Counted from the first letter of the stretch, positions 16,842 to 25,967 are shown. The stretch is 55,492 nucleotides of DNA from Dehalococcoidia bacterium (GCA_030610655.1 JAUWRG010000003.1:1-55492), one strand, 5' to 3'. Numbers and translations: made by a program. Notes: a model not told the origin generated them from the letters alone.

Positions 16842-17030
16842 TTAATAGACATCCTCAACTTGCTTTCCCAACGATTTGATGTATTCAAGAAAACTCAATC
16901 CTTCGAGTTCCGCTTCTCTGGCAATGATTTTCCTTGCAATATGCACCTGCTGTAAAGCTGGATCATCAGGGAATTCCGCTTCTACCATTTTTCTTATTCC
17001 CTCTATTTCCTTTTCTGCAATTTTGCTCAT
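16842..17030 (-). CDS. small partner protein of PIN toxin (putative antitoxin)
   Basis: The 62-residue charged, helical product (KEIEGIRKMVEAEFPDDPAL, EGLSFLEYIKSLGKQVEDVY) follows the PIN-domain gene by 10 bases with GGAGGTAGCAC before its ATG. It has no DNA-binding motif I can name. Its place suggests an antitoxin or accessory of the PIN toxin. Its stop falls at the edge of tldD copy R2. Confidence 0.6.
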   Translation of the reverse strand: MSKIAEKEIEGIRKMVEAEFPDDPALQQVHIARKIIAREAELEGLSFLEYIKSLGKQVEDVY

Positions 17031-17040
17031 GTGCTACCTC

Positions 17041-17505
17041 CTATAATAGTTCTGCCGGCGTCATAATTTCTATTTGTCTAAATCTATTTAAAGTGTTTAC
17101 CATCTTCACTATCTCTCTGGTTTTTCTCCTTACGATATGTTTGAAATTCCAACTCAAAAGAAAATCTATCTCGTTTATCACTGCAATAGCGATATGGTAG
17201 GCATCTTCGGGGTAACCCTCCGGAACTGCGCCATAGCGAACATACTCGTTCGCTAACCATTCGACGTCATCAGTTAGGGGCAACACTGAAAATTGCGATA
17301 CTACCTCTTTCATTCTGCTTCGGAGTGCTCGGTCAGGAGTTCGTTCGATCTCAGCAGCCGTGATCTCGGAAATGAATAGCTCAAAACTTTCTATCTCTTT
17401 AAAAAAAGCCTCTGTAAGCGATTTCCTCTCTGGATTCCTCTCATCTAACAGTGCTGAGATTACTGAAGTGTCCAGATATACCTTCACTTTTCTTTTCATT
17501 CTCAT
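17041..17505 (-). CDS. PIN-domain (VapC-like) toxin
   Basis: The 154-residue PIN protein has the acidic active-site order: KVYLDTSVISALLDE (D11-type Asp), SEITAAEIERTP, and GYPEDAYHIAIAVINEIDFLLSWNFKH with the last Asp pair. VapC toxins are Mg-dependent RNases cutting tRNA or rRNA. The toxin gene precedes its small partner, the reverse of the usual VapBC order. It is the first cargo after intact tldD. Confidence 0.86.
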   Translation of the reverse strand: MRMKRKVKVYLDTSVISALLDERNPERKSLTEAFFKEIESFELFISEITAAEIERTPDRALRSRMKEVVSQFSVLPLTDDVEWLANEYVRYGAVPEGYPEDAYHIAIAVINEIDFLLSWNFKHIVRRKTREIVKMVNTLNRFRQIEIMTPAELL

Positions 17506-17604
17506 CTACCTTTTAGAAGCATGGCGTATAACTTAGAATAACCGAAATACTTCCTTTATGCACGACTCCAAGTGAAGCCTCAATCGGCACGAAAAGCCAT
17601 TGCC

Positions 17605-18975
17605 TTACTTCCCTCCCACAACGCATTTGTGAATCCGTATATGTGGGCTGCCATTTGATACAGGAAGAGGTGATTGGGCACCTTTGCCGCAACCACCCCC
17701 CTGATTCATGTCAAGGTCATCGCCGATGGCATCGATATTCTCTAGAGTAGTAAATATATTGCCGGTGAGCATTACCGGCCGGAGCATCTCGGCAATCTTG
17801 CCGTTTCTGATCATATATGCCTCGCCAGCGGAGAAGGTGAACATCTCCATACTGGTCATTCCGCCGTACCAGTTCTTGGCGTACACCCCCTCCTTGATGT
17901 CGCTGATCATCTCCTCGAAGGAGACATTCTGGGGCTCGATGAAGGTATTGGTCATACGTACGATGGGTGGATAGCGATAGCTGATGGCTCGGGCATTTCC
18001 TGTGGGTTTTTCGCCCATCTTCTCGGCAGTTTCCCTTGAGTGGAGTCGGCCCACAAGGACGCCCTCCTTGATAAGGTAGGTCCTGGTTGCGGACACACCT
18101 TCATCGTCATACTTGTAGCTGCCTCGAAGTTCAGGGATAGCGGCGCCATCGACGATGTTGAGATGTTCTCCGCCAAATCTTCGCCCTAAAACCATGATGT
18201 CTTTCATGCGCTCATTCTCATAGACGAAATCGGATTCGGACAGATGGCCAAAGGCCTCATGAGCGAAAACCCCGGCCAGAATGGGGTCGAGGACCACGGT
18301 GTATTCTCCCCCCTTGACTTGGGGTGCCGACAGCATAGCCACGGCACGCTGGGCAGTTTCTTTCACCTCTTGGTGAAGCCCTTCCATAAACCCGAAGTCA
18401 TTGCTGGAACCCATGCTAAGCGATACCTGCTGAACATCACTGTCTTGCCGTGCGATAACCGCAATGCGAAGTGTGAGGTCTACCTTTGTTTGTTCGATAT
18501 AGCTGCCTTCAAAATTGGCGAAGATGACTTTTTTAGTGCCATCTCCATAGCCAATCACAGAGGTCTGGATCTTTGGAGTCGACCAAATGAGCTCATTGTA
18601 TTCATCGAGGAGGCTTTTCTTATGAGCTAAAGGGATAGCTCTAGGGTCCTTTCTTATGGTTGGCATCACCGTATCAACCACCGGCTCCACCGGGGCAAGC
18701 TTGCTCTCTTCCTTCCCTACCAGCCTGGCTTGCTTCACCGCCAGCACCACCTTTCCCCGAAGTTCGCCGATTTCGTTGAAGCTGATGAAGCCCCAGCCTC
18801 CGTTCACCAAGGCTCGTACATTGCCGCCAAGGCTGGTGCTGCGGCCGATATCCTCCAGCTCCCGGCCCCTGTATTGAATATGGCTAGACTCCCCTTCCTC
18901 GATACGAACCTCGATATAATCGGCGTCTTGCCCCTTTAGGGCGCTGGTGATTTGGTCACGCATACTGCTTTGCAT
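17605..18975 (-). CDS. tldD: TldD-like zinc metallopeptidase
   Basis: The 456-residue protein is complete, with the zinc site HEAFGH at residues 239-244, the conserved YDDEG segment and the C-terminal GGGCGKGAQSPLPVSNGSPH region. With PmbA it forms the TldD/TldE protease that trims peptides in a closed chamber. ATG at 18975 has GGAGAG upstream. The last about 75 codons are repeated three more times downstream (R2, R3, R4). The gene is divergent from the Kef-type antiporter gene. Confidence 0.93.
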   Translation of the reverse strand: MQSSMRDQITSALKGQDADYIEVRIEEGESSHIQYRGRELEDIGRSTSLGGNVRALVNGGWGFISFNEIGELRGKVVLAVKQARLVGKEESKLAPVEPVVDTVMPTIRKDPRAIPLAHKKSLLDEYNELIWSTPKIQTSVIGYGDGTKKVIFANFEGSYIEQTKVDLTLRIAVIARQDSDVQQVSLSMGSSNDFGFMEGLHQEVKETAQRAVAMLSAPQVKGGEYTVVLDPILAGVFAHEAFGHLSESDFVYENERMKDIMVLGRRFGGEHLNIVDGAAIPELRGSYKYDDEGVSATRTYLIKEGVLVGRLHSRETAEKMGEKPTGNARAISYRYPPIVRMTNTFIEPQNVSFEEMISDIKEGVYAKNWYGGMTSMEMFTFSAGEAYMIRNGKIAEMLRPVMLTGNIFTTLENIDAIGDDLDMNQGGGCGKGAQSPLPVSNGSPHIRIHKCVVGGK

Positions 18976-19110
18976 CGCTCTCCTCTGTATAGCCTAATTC
19001 CAGCTTACAGAAGGGGTGGGCGTATGTCAATGATTGGCTGTCTTGTAGCTTACTGCTATGTTAGAATAGCTCGTCACGTCTGCGTCTTTCTATTCACCGC
19101 GGAGGAACTG

Positions 19111-20808
19111 TTGGAAGAGTTGGGCTTACTTGTTGACCTGGTCATCGTTCTGATAGCTGCCCTTGTTGGGGGGACGATTGCCCGTCGCCTCAAATTGCCT
19201 GTTATCTTGGGCTATCTTGTTGGTGGCATCGCCGTTGGCCCCTATGGATTTCGCCTGGTTAGCGATATAGGGCAGATTGAGACCCTGGCTACCATCGGGG
19301 TTGTTCTCCTGATGTTCACCCTTGGTATGGAGTTCTCACTAAAGACGCTCAGGCAGATGGGCAAGGTTGCCATCCTGGGGGGTATAGCTCAAGTCTTGGC
19401 CACAGTGGCACTGGGGTTTATGGTAGGCACATTGTTTCACTGGCCGCTACAGGAGGCGATCTTTTTCGGCTTTCTTATTGCCCTGTCCAGCACAATGATC
19501 GTGCTCAAAATCCTCATGGAACGAGGCGAGCTTGACAGCGCCCATGGTCGTGTCATGATCGGCATTCTCCTGGTGCAGGACCTTGCTGTAGTGCCGATGA
19601 TGGTTGTCGTCCCTGTCTTAGGGGAGTCGGGAGCAGGCTTGCTTCCAGCGCTGGGCATAGCCGTCGGTAAGGCTGTGCTTTTCCTTGGGGCGATGCTGGT
19701 TCTGGGGCTCTGGGTACTCCCCTGGATTATGAGGCGGGTGGCTGGGGTGCGTTCTAGGGAGCTTTTCCTGCTTGCGGTGTTCGGCTTGGGCTTAGGGCTG
19801 GCCTTTGTCACCTACAACTTCGGTCTGTCGTTAGCCCTAGGTGCTTTCGTGGCCGGCCTTTTACTAAGCGAATCCGAGTATGTCTATCAGGCCCTTGCCG
19901 ATGTCGTCCCACTGCGAGACGTCTTTGCCACACTGTTTTTTGCTTCCCTGGGCATGCTCATCGATCCCGGCTTCTTCTTGGGTAATATCGGCATGGTTAG
20001 CATAATAGTGATTGCTATCATCGTGGGCAAGTCAATCATATGCGCTCTCGTCCCGTGGCTCTTTGGCTATAGCGCCAAGACTATGCTTTTTACCGGCGCC
20101 GGGCTGTTCCAAATCGGGGAGTTCAGCTTTGTATTAGCTGCTGCCGCCTTGGGCGTGGGTGTTATTTCCACAGATCTCTATGACTTGATATTGACCAGCG
20201 CAGTCATTACTATACTAATGACGCCCTTCGCCCTGGGCCTGGCGTCGGTACTCTATGGGAGGCTCAGCCAAGGGGAGAGAGTTGCCAGGTACTTGGCTAG
20301 CCGTACCGATCCAGCTTTTAGCAGCAGGGGACTTGATCTAAGGGGCCATGTGGTTATCTGCGGGTGCGGTGGCGTAGGCCGAAATCTGTGTAGTATTCTG
20401 ATGCGAAGAGGGTTTTCCTATCTGGTGATTGATATCGACCCTCATGTCATCCGTACCCGGCGTGCCAGGGGTGTACCCCACATCTATGGGGATGCGAGCA
20501 ACCCAGAGATACTCTCTCGTGCTTCTCTGGACAAGGCAAAGGTCTTGGTGATTACCTTCCACGACCCTATAGCCACGGAGATGACAGTAAGAAATGCGCT
20601 GCGCATCAATCCCAAGCTGGACATAGTGGCTCGGGTTCATCTCGATAGTGAAGCTGAGACCCTTCGTAAGCTGGGCGTCGCTGAGTTGGTGCGTCCCGAG
20701 TTTGAGGCCGGTTTGGAGATCATCCGCCACACCTTGCATCGCTTTGGCGTTACCGGCCATGAGATCCAGTACATTGTCAACACCCTCAGGGAGGAGGGGC
20801 CGACCTAA
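19111..20808 (+). CDS. Kef-type K+/H+ antiporter with RCK domain
   Basis: The roughly 565-residue protein has about 12 membrane helices of the CPA2 exchanger family (LPVILGYLVGGIAVGPYGF at the start) and a C-terminal TrkA-N/RCK domain with GHVVICGCGGVGRNL for NAD(H) and a following DASNPEIL segment. It would export K+ in exchange for H+ under nucleotide control. I chose the TTG at 19111 behind GGAGGA; the frame is open 53 codons further up, but that overlaps the tldD start and is not membrane-like. Confidence 0.9.
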   Translation: MEELGLLVDLVIVLIAALVGGTIARRLKLPVILGYLVGGIAVGPYGFRLVSDIGQIETLATIGVVLLMFTLGMEFSLKTLRQMGKVAILGGIAQVLATVALGFMVGTLFHWPLQEAIFFGFLIALSSTMIVLKILMERGELDSAHGRVMIGILLVQDLAVVPMMVVVPVLGESGAGLLPALGIAVGKAVLFLGAMLVLGLWVLPWIMRRVAGVRSRELFLLAVFGLGLGLAFVTYNFGLSLALGAFVAGLLLSESEYVYQALADVVPLRDVFATLFFASLGMLIDPGFFLGNIGMVSIIVIAIIVGKSIICALVPWLFGYSAKTMLFTGAGLFQIGEFSFVLAAAALGVGVISTDLYDLILTSAVITILMTPFALGLASVLYGRLSQGERVARYLASRTDPAFSSRGLDLRGHVVICGCGGVGRNLCSILMRRGFSYLVIDIDPHVIRTRRARGVPHIYGDASNPEILSRASLDKAKVLVITFHDPIATEMTVRNALRINPKLDIVARVHLDSEAETLRKLGVAELVRPEFEAGLEIIRHTLHRFGVTGHEIQYIVNTLREEGPT

Positions 20809-20824
20809 ATGACAGGAGGCTGAT

Positions 20825-21436
20825 TTGACTCACTTCATTCTGATACGGCATGGGCAAACAGGGTGGAATAGGGAAGAAAGGTTTAGAGGGCGGATAGACA
20901 TCGACCTGGATGAGACAGGGATGAGACAGGCAGATGCCGTAGCGGCAAGACTCACCGAGTGTGAGGCGGCTGCCATCTATTCTAGCCCATTGAAGCGGGC
21001 GATGGCAACAGCCGAGCCCATTGGCCGGCGCCTTGGCCTCCAGGTAGTGCCACTGGAGGGGATCAACGATATGAACTTCGGGATCTGGGAAGGGCGTTCC
21101 ATCGATGAGGTTAGAGAGCAGGATAAGGAGTTTTTCGACCTGTGGCGTTATAGCCCTGAGAAACTGAGTATTCCCGGAGGGGAGACACTCGACGATGTGC
21201 GACAGAGGGTGGCTGCCACGGTGGATGACCTTGCGGCAAGGCACGAGAATGATACTGTGCTGTTGGTAACTCATAGGGTGGTGTGTAAAGTGCTGCTTTG
21301 CCATCTGCTGGGCTTGGACAACTCCCATTTCTGGCAGATAGCGCAGGATACTACTGCCGTTAACCGTTTTCAGGTGGAGGGAGGGAGGAGCACAGTTACG
21401 CTAATCAACGATACTTGCCATCTGAGGGGTCTATGA
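20825..21436 (+). CDS. histidine phosphatase (phosphoglycerate mutase-like)
   Basis: The 203-residue product has the phosphohistidine motif LIRHGQTGWN at residue 6, an E in YSSPLKRAMATAEPI, and the second catalytic His in LLVTHRVVCKVLL. Small members of this family act as phosphatases on cobalamin intermediates, phosphoglycerate or phosphosugars; the substrate is open. The TTG start has AGGAGG four bases upstream. Its stop overlaps the next start as ATGA. Confidence 0.85.
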   Translation: MTHFILIRHGQTGWNREERFRGRIDIDLDETGMRQADAVAARLTECEAAAIYSSPLKRAMATAEPIGRRLGLQVVPLEGINDMNFGIWEGRSIDEVREQDKEFFDLWRYSPEKLSIPGGETLDDVRQRVAATVDDLAARHENDTVLLVTHRVVCKVLLCHLLGLDNSHFWQIAQDTTAVNRFQVEGGRSTVTLINDTCHLRGL

Positions 21437-22080
21437 ATATCGATCAAATCGTTCGTCTGCTAGGGCAGAAGTATGGCATTCCCCAATGGCGACCACACGC
21501 TGATCCTCTTTCCGAACTTATCCAGGCGATCCTTTCCCAGAATACCTCCGATGTGAACTCAAGTCGGGCTTTTCAAAGCCTTATGACAACCTTCGGCAGT
21601 TGGGAGATGGTGGCAAAGGCGAGCGCCGATGATATCGCTGACTCGATCAAGAGCGGTGGGCTAAACCGGATTAAGGCGGAGCGCATAAAGAGGATCCTGG
21701 AGGGGATTTTGGCGAGCCGGGGCTCCCTGGATATGGAATTCTTGAGGGGGCTTTCCATCCCCGAGGCCAAGGCATGGCTTAAAGGGCTACATGGAGTGGG
21801 ACCAAAGACAGCGGGGTGTGTACTCCTTTTCGCCCTGGGAAGGCCGGTGCTTCCTGTGGACACCCATGTCTATCGAGTTTCCAGGCGTCTGGGGCTAATC
21901 AACTGCAAGGCATCGCCGGAGCGGGCACATGAGCTGCTGGAGGAGATTGTACCACCTCAGGCCATATACCAATTTCATATTAACATACTGGCACATGGAA
22001 GGAGCGTATGCCGGGCACGTCGCCCCCTGTGTCATGATTGCGTGCTGGGGGAGGGCTGCCCAGCAAGTATCCACGAATAG
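21433..22080 (+). CDS. nth: endonuclease III (DNA glycosylase/AP lyase)
   Basis: The 215-residue protein has the HhH-GPD core LHGVGPKTAGCVLLFALG with the catalytic Lys, PVDTHVYRVSRRLGL with the catalytic Asp, and a C-terminal [4Fe-4S] set Cx6Cx2Cx5C (CRARRPLCHDCVLGEGC). It removes oxidised pyrimidines and nicks the abasic site. The ATG overlaps the upstream stop. Confidence 0.92.
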   Translation: MNIDQIVRLLGQKYGIPQWRPHADPLSELIQAILSQNTSDVNSSRAFQSLMTTFGSWEMVAKASADDIADSIKSGGLNRIKAERIKRILEGILASRGSLDMEFLRGLSIPEAKAWLKGLHGVGPKTAGCVLLFALGRPVLPVDTHVYRVSRRLGLINCKASPERAHELLEEIVPPQAIYQFHINILAHGRSVCRARRPLCHDCVLGEGCPASIHE

Positions 22081-22125
22081 GAGACCTTCATAGGCGCCTG
22101 CCCGCCAATGAATCATGGAAATGAG

Positions 22126-22181
22126 GGGTAGCCTAGAGCATCAGCTCTAGGCGTGATTGGAGCATCGGCTCCAATCTACCC
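22126..22181. repeat. three-way-junction palindromic repeat, copy 1
   Basis: GGGTAG...CTACCC encloses two hairpins, GCCTAGAGC/GCTCTAGGC and TTGGAGC/GCTCCAA. Together they can fold into a cruciform or three-way junction. Related copies lie at 46268-46333 and 50167-50222, there in the opposite orientation. Confidence 0.75.
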
Positions 22182-22196
22182 GACACAAAGGATAAG

Positions 22197-22308
22197 CAGG
22201 CCGTCCAAAAAGGGTAGCGTAGCCACTCCTGTCCTTCTGCTGAAGGACGAATTCTTCGTCGTGACAGGAGTCACGACGCTACGCGGAATGAGGTTTTTAG
22301 ACAGCCTG
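22197..22308. mobile_element. MITE-like element with CAGGCYGTCYAAAAA ends, copy 1
   Basis: A 112-base element begins CAGGCCGTCCAAAAA and ends with the inverse of CAGGCTGTCTAAAAA. Inside it is a long near-palindrome with GTAGCGT/ACGCTAC arms and TCCTTCTGCTGAAGGA. A 74-base copy with the same ends lies at 30452-30525. The right end contains ATGAGGTTTTTAGACAGCCT, which forms an in-frame start for the following metallopeptidase. Confidence 0.75.
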
Positions 22309-22335
22309 ATAAGAAGCTATTTGGGGAGTAAAGTA

Positions 22336-22710
22336 GTGCAAAGGGAGCGGTTTGAGGAGTTAGTAGCTGAGACACTTGAAGGTCTGCCTTTAGAGTTTCA
22401 AGAGAAACTGGAGAACATCGTGCTGGTTGTAGAGGACTGGCCCAGTCAGGAGCTATTGGCTAGCGTCGGGCTTAGGCATCGCAGCCAGCTACTGGGCCTT
22501 TACGAAGGCGTCCCCCTGACCGAGGGAGGCCGCCATCGAGCCGCTTTGCCAGATAAGATAACCATATTCCAAAAGCCTATTGAGAGGATATGCCGCTCTG
22601 ACAAGGAGATAAAAAGACAGATTGGGGAGACGGTGCGCCACGAAATAGCCCACTACTTCGGGATCAGCGATGAAAGACTAAGGGAAATAGAGGAGCAGGG
22701 GAGGAGATGA
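22336..22710 (+). CDS. zincin-like metallopeptidase family protein
   Basis: The 124-residue product has RERFEELVAETLEGLPLEFQ at the start and HEIAHYFGISDERL at the end, the HExxH zinc site of the small bacterial zincin-like family. Function in this family is unknown. I prefer the GTG at 22336 with GGGGAG upstream, which gives the usual family length. An in-frame ATG at 22288 lies inside the right end of the MITE-like element and would add 16 residues. Confidence 0.82.
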   Translation: MQRERFEELVAETLEGLPLEFQEKLENIVLVVEDWPSQELLASVGLRHRSQLLGLYEGVPLTEGGRHRAALPDKITIFQKPIERICRSDKEIKRQIGETVRHEIAHYFGISDERLREIEEQGRR

Positions 22711-22754
22711 AACCCTTTGTCATTGCGGTTACAATAGGATAAAGGAGAGCGCCT

Positions 22755-23780
22755 ATGAATCAGGTGAAAGTGGGAATTATCAATGTTACAGGCTATATCG
22801 GCATGGAGTTGGCGAGACTTCTCCATCGCCACCCTCAGGTTGAGCTCGCTTCAATCACGGGGAGAAGCGCGGTGGGGCAAAAGCTATGGCAGTTCCTACC
22901 CCATCTCGCCGACATCGACCTGGTGATCCAGCCTGAGCTTGGAGATGTGGGCCTGGCATTTTCTGCTCTTCCCCACAAGACAGGCGTCGATACAATTTCA
23001 GCGGTTCTTGACCGTGGCATAAAGGTGGTCGACGTCAGCGCCGACTTCAGGCTTAAGGACGCAAAGGACTATGAAACATGGTACGACTTTGCCCATCCCA
23101 TGCCTCAGCTTCTCAGTGAGGCAGTTTACGGCTTGGTGGAGCTAAACCGCCAACAGGTCGCCTCTGCCCGCCTGGTAGCCAACCCTGGCTGCTATCCCAC
23201 TGGTGCCATCCTTGCCCTCGCCCCTGCTGTCAGGGAGGGTCTGATCGAGCCTGACATCATTATCGATGCCAAGTCCGGGGTTTCAGGGGCGGGACGTGGG
23301 CTAAGCCTCCACACCCATTTCGCGGAGGCGAATGAGAACACCTCCGCCTATGCCCTTGAGGGGCATCGCCACCTGCCTGAGATAGTCCAGGAGCTTCGGG
23401 AATTAAACCCTGCTCTCTCCCTCTCGGTGACCTTCGTTCCTCACCTGGTGCCCATGAGTCGTGGCATCCTCACCACTTGCTATGCAAAGCTGGCTGCCGG
23501 TGGAAAGCAAATAGAAGAGATCAGAGAACTATATAAGGATTTTTATCGTGGAGAACCCTTTGTAAGGGTCGTTGACTCACCGCCGCAGACCAAGCAGACG
23601 TGGGGAAGCAACCTCTGCCTTATTTACCCCACCATCGATACAAGGACAGGGAGGCTTATTATCATAAGCTGCCTTGACAACCTGGTAAAAGGCGGGGCCG
23701 GGCAGGCAGTGCAAAACATGAACCTCATGCTCGGGATTGCGGAGGCAACGGCGCTGGATGGGGTCTCGGTTTACCCCTGA
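22755..23780 (+). CDS. argC: N-acetyl-gamma-glutamyl-phosphate reductase
   Basis: The 341-residue protein has an N-terminal NAD(P)-binding segment (VGIINVTGYIGMELARLLHR), the catalytic Cys in VANPGCYPTGAILALAP near residue 148, and the family segments GVSGAGRG and FVPHLVPMSRGI. It reduces N-acetylglutamyl phosphate to the semialdehyde in arginine synthesis. AAAGGAGAG precedes the ATG. No other arg gene is in the window. Confidence 0.95.
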   Translation: MNQVKVGIINVTGYIGMELARLLHRHPQVELASITGRSAVGQKLWQFLPHLADIDLVIQPELGDVGLAFSALPHKTGVDTISAVLDRGIKVVDVSADFRLKDAKDYETWYDFAHPMPQLLSEAVYGLVELNRQQVASARLVANPGCYPTGAILALAPAVREGLIEPDIIIDAKSGVSGAGRGLSLHTHFAEANENTSAYALEGHRHLPEIVQELRELNPALSLSVTFVPHLVPMSRGILTTCYAKLAAGGKQIEEIRELYKDFYRGEPFVRVVDSPPQTKQTWGSNLCLIYPTIDTRTGRLIIISCLDNLVKGGAGQAVQNMNLMLGIAEATALDGVSVYP

Positions 23781-23828
23781 CCTCTGGTTGCTGCTCACTT
23801 CCCTACCTGATATACTTGAATGACCGAT

Positions 23829-23905
23829 GCCCCCATCGTCTAGCGGTCTAGGACGCCAGCCTTTCAAGCTGGAAATCAGCGGTTCAAATCCGCTTGGGGG
23901 CACCA
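23829..23905 (+). tRNA. tRNA-Glu (anticodon TTC)
   Basis: A full cloverleaf can be drawn: acceptor GCCCCCA with TGGGGGC, anticodon stem CCAGC/GCTGG around loop CTTTCAA giving anticodon TTC, T-arm GCGGTTCAAATCCGC, discriminator A and encoded CCA. An accessory gene block follows at once, and a CGGGGGCACCAAA segment like its 3' end recurs near 29239. Confidence 0.95.
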
Positions 23906-24206
23906 AACCGTCTTTCTATTAAAAGACTCCTCAGAAACGCAGGCTCAGATCAACCGCCGCATATAAATAGTTTGTCGACATACGTGCTATCATACGAACG
24001 AGTACATACGATTGACAGAGACACTTACTTGTGCTATAAGTGCTCCTACCCGAAACTCTTTCCTGCTATCTATCGGAGAACTTCTGGATTTCTTGGCCAG
24101 GTCATTTCGGCCAGACCCCATTAGCAATGCGTTTCGCATTCCGAAGATTGAGCTATTAGTCTGAGTTTCTTAGTCAGAATTCACTGTGAAATAAGCGAGG
24201 TGTCTC
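23906..24206. other. 301-base gap after tRNA-Glu
   Basis: I see no gene, repeat or clear promoter here. It is more AT-rich than argC and marks the left edge of the accessory block. Confidence 0.4.
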
Positions 24207-25229
24207 ATGCCAGAAGATGTCAAGATATGGGAAATCGTGCAAGAAGATACTCTGAAGGAAATCCCTAAAGCCAAGCTGGATACAGAAGGTCGGATAGAAA
24301 AATGGGTAGAGCAGGACATCTCAATCTTGTCAGATAACCTGCTCGTGATAGGGAGACAGGTTGGGACAGACTTCGGCGGGATAATCGACATACTATGCAT
24401 AGACCAAAATGGTGACCTTGTGATTGTTGAACTCAAACGCGACAAGACTCCCAGAGAGGTAGCTGCTCAGACGCTGGACTATGCTTCTTGGGTGCAAGGC
24501 CTACTACCCGACCGATTAACCGAGATAGCAAACTCATATCTGAATGACAAAGGCACTTTAGAAGAGGTATTCAAGAAGAAATTCAATGTAGATTTCCCAG
24601 AAATCCTAAATGAAAGTCATGGTATGCTGATTGTGGCTTCTGAGATAGATGCCAGTACAGAGAGGATTATCAAGTATTTGAATCAGTCATATGGTGTTCG
24701 TATAAACGTGGCAACCTTCAAGTTTTTCCGTAATGAGGAAGATAAAGAGTTCCTTGCGCGGCTGTTCCTGGTTGAGCCTAATGAAATGCGGCAAAAAGGA
24801 GGCCAAGGCCTAGGAACCAAGAGGCGGTCCACATTGTCACTAGACGAACTGCAGCAAATAGCTGAAGAGAAAGGCATTGGTGAACTTCACAGCAAGCTGA
24901 TTAAGGGTCTAGAAGACTGTTTTGACTATCGGGGTACAACGAGAAGTACAGTGGCATTTATTGGCGCCAAAGGTGATAGCCACATTACAATTTTGAGCCT
25001 TGTTCCCGGTCAAAGTAATTCGGACAAAGGTGCCCGCTTTCAGGTATACATTGATAAATTTGCTGAATATCTTGGGGTATTGAGGGATGAAGCTCTTGCA
25101 ATTCTGCCTTCTGGATATGAGCGGACCGTACCTTGGAAGGGTGGCGCAGAGTGGGCAGTCGGGTTCTTCAAGGACGAGGGTGAAGCCGATACATTCATTG
25201 CCAAGCTCAAGGAACTCAGAACGAGATAG
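24207..25229 (+). CDS. NucS/DUF91-like PD-(D/E)XK nuclease with C-terminal DUF5655-like domain
   Basis: The 340-residue product has a nuclease core at residues about 50-90: DNLLVIGRQVGTDFGGIIDI then GDLVIVELKRDKT, giving the Asp and Glu-x-Lys of the PD-(D/E)XK fold as in NucS and RecB-like enzymes. The C-terminal third (SKLIKGLEDCFDYRGTTRST onward) looks like a DNA- or nucleotide-binding alpha/beta domain of the DUF5655 type. A repair or restriction role is possible. GAGGTG precedes the ATG. First gene behind tRNA-Glu. Confidence 0.75.
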   Translation: MPEDVKIWEIVQEDTLKEIPKAKLDTEGRIEKWVEQDISILSDNLLVIGRQVGTDFGGIIDILCIDQNGDLVIVELKRDKTPREVAAQTLDYASWVQGLLPDRLTEIANSYLNDKGTLEEVFKKKFNVDFPEILNESHGMLIVASEIDASTERIIKYLNQSYGVRINVATFKFFRNEEDKEFLARLFLVEPNEMRQKGGQGLGTKRRSTLSLDELQQIAEEKGIGELHSKLIKGLEDCFDYRGTTRSTVAFIGAKGDSHITILSLVPGQSNSDKGARFQVYIDKFAEYLGVLRDEALAILPSGYERTVPWKGGAEWAVGFFKDEGEADTFIAKLKELRTR

Positions 25230-25382
25230 GTCTTGTAAGGAGGCTCAGATAACAAGATGCCCAATCAAAGGTAGCAAACCTTATATAGCAATACTAAAGT
25301 GCAAAGGTTTCATTTTGTATTTTTCCTTAGATTGCTTTACAGGCATTCGTCGGCTATCTACAAAGATTGAGTCGCTGTGCCA

Positions 25383-25967
25383 CTACTTCAGCAAGCGTTT
25401 GGTTTTGAAGTTATGCCAAGTTACTCCGCTCCACTGACACTCAGTTTCATATCTTGTGCCGAATATATCCTCATAGGACATGACTAACCAGTCATCGTTG
25501 TTTACCATGAAGAGATTCTCATCCCCTAAGTGGTAGATGAATCTTTCATCTCCGCATCCCAAAGGAGGGATGGAGGCAAGCGGGCTACCGATTGTCTGGG
25601 GTGGCCTAGCCGCAAGACGCTGTTGAATCTCAGCTTTGATATTGGATGCTGGACCTGCTCCTACGTTCTTGACTCGGAGCATGACTTCTTCGTTGGCCTT
25701 GGCACCCACTACAAGCCCCTCATTCTTAAAGATGCGTACAATCATTGTGCTGAAACCCTGTGGCACAAGGAGTGGCTGCTGACTGCTTGTCCTTTGTCTC
25801 TGAAGTTCTTTGACTTGATATGTATTAACAATAATTGTACCAGTGAGTATTAAGACTGTGAGTCCTCCGAGGGGTTCCCATCGTTGAAGCCAAGCACCAA
25901 TTGCCAAAGTAGCGCCTAATCCAACTATCGTCACTACAGCGAACATATAGAATTGTTTGTTATTCAT
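25383..25967 (-). CDS. uncharacterised two-helix membrane protein
   Basis: The 194-residue product has two N-terminal membrane helices (FAVVTIVGLGATLAIGAW and GLTVLILTGTIIVNTY) followed by a soluble domain with NVGAGPASNIKAEIQQRL, a phrase seen in proteins with an immunoglobulin-like fold next to membrane anchors. Function is unknown. It runs against its neighbours inside the tRNA-Glu accessory block. GGAGG lies nine to ten bases before its ATG. Confidence 0.65.
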   Translation of the reverse strand: MNNKQFYMFAVVTIVGLGATLAIGAWLQRWEPLGGLTVLILTGTIIVNTYQVKELQRQRTSSQQPLLVPQGFSTMIVRIFKNEGLVVGAKANEEVMLRVKNVGAGPASNIKAEIQQRLAARPPQTIGSPLASIPPLGCGDERFIYHLGDENLFMVNNDDWLVMSYEDIFGTRYETECQWSGVTWHNFKTKRLLK

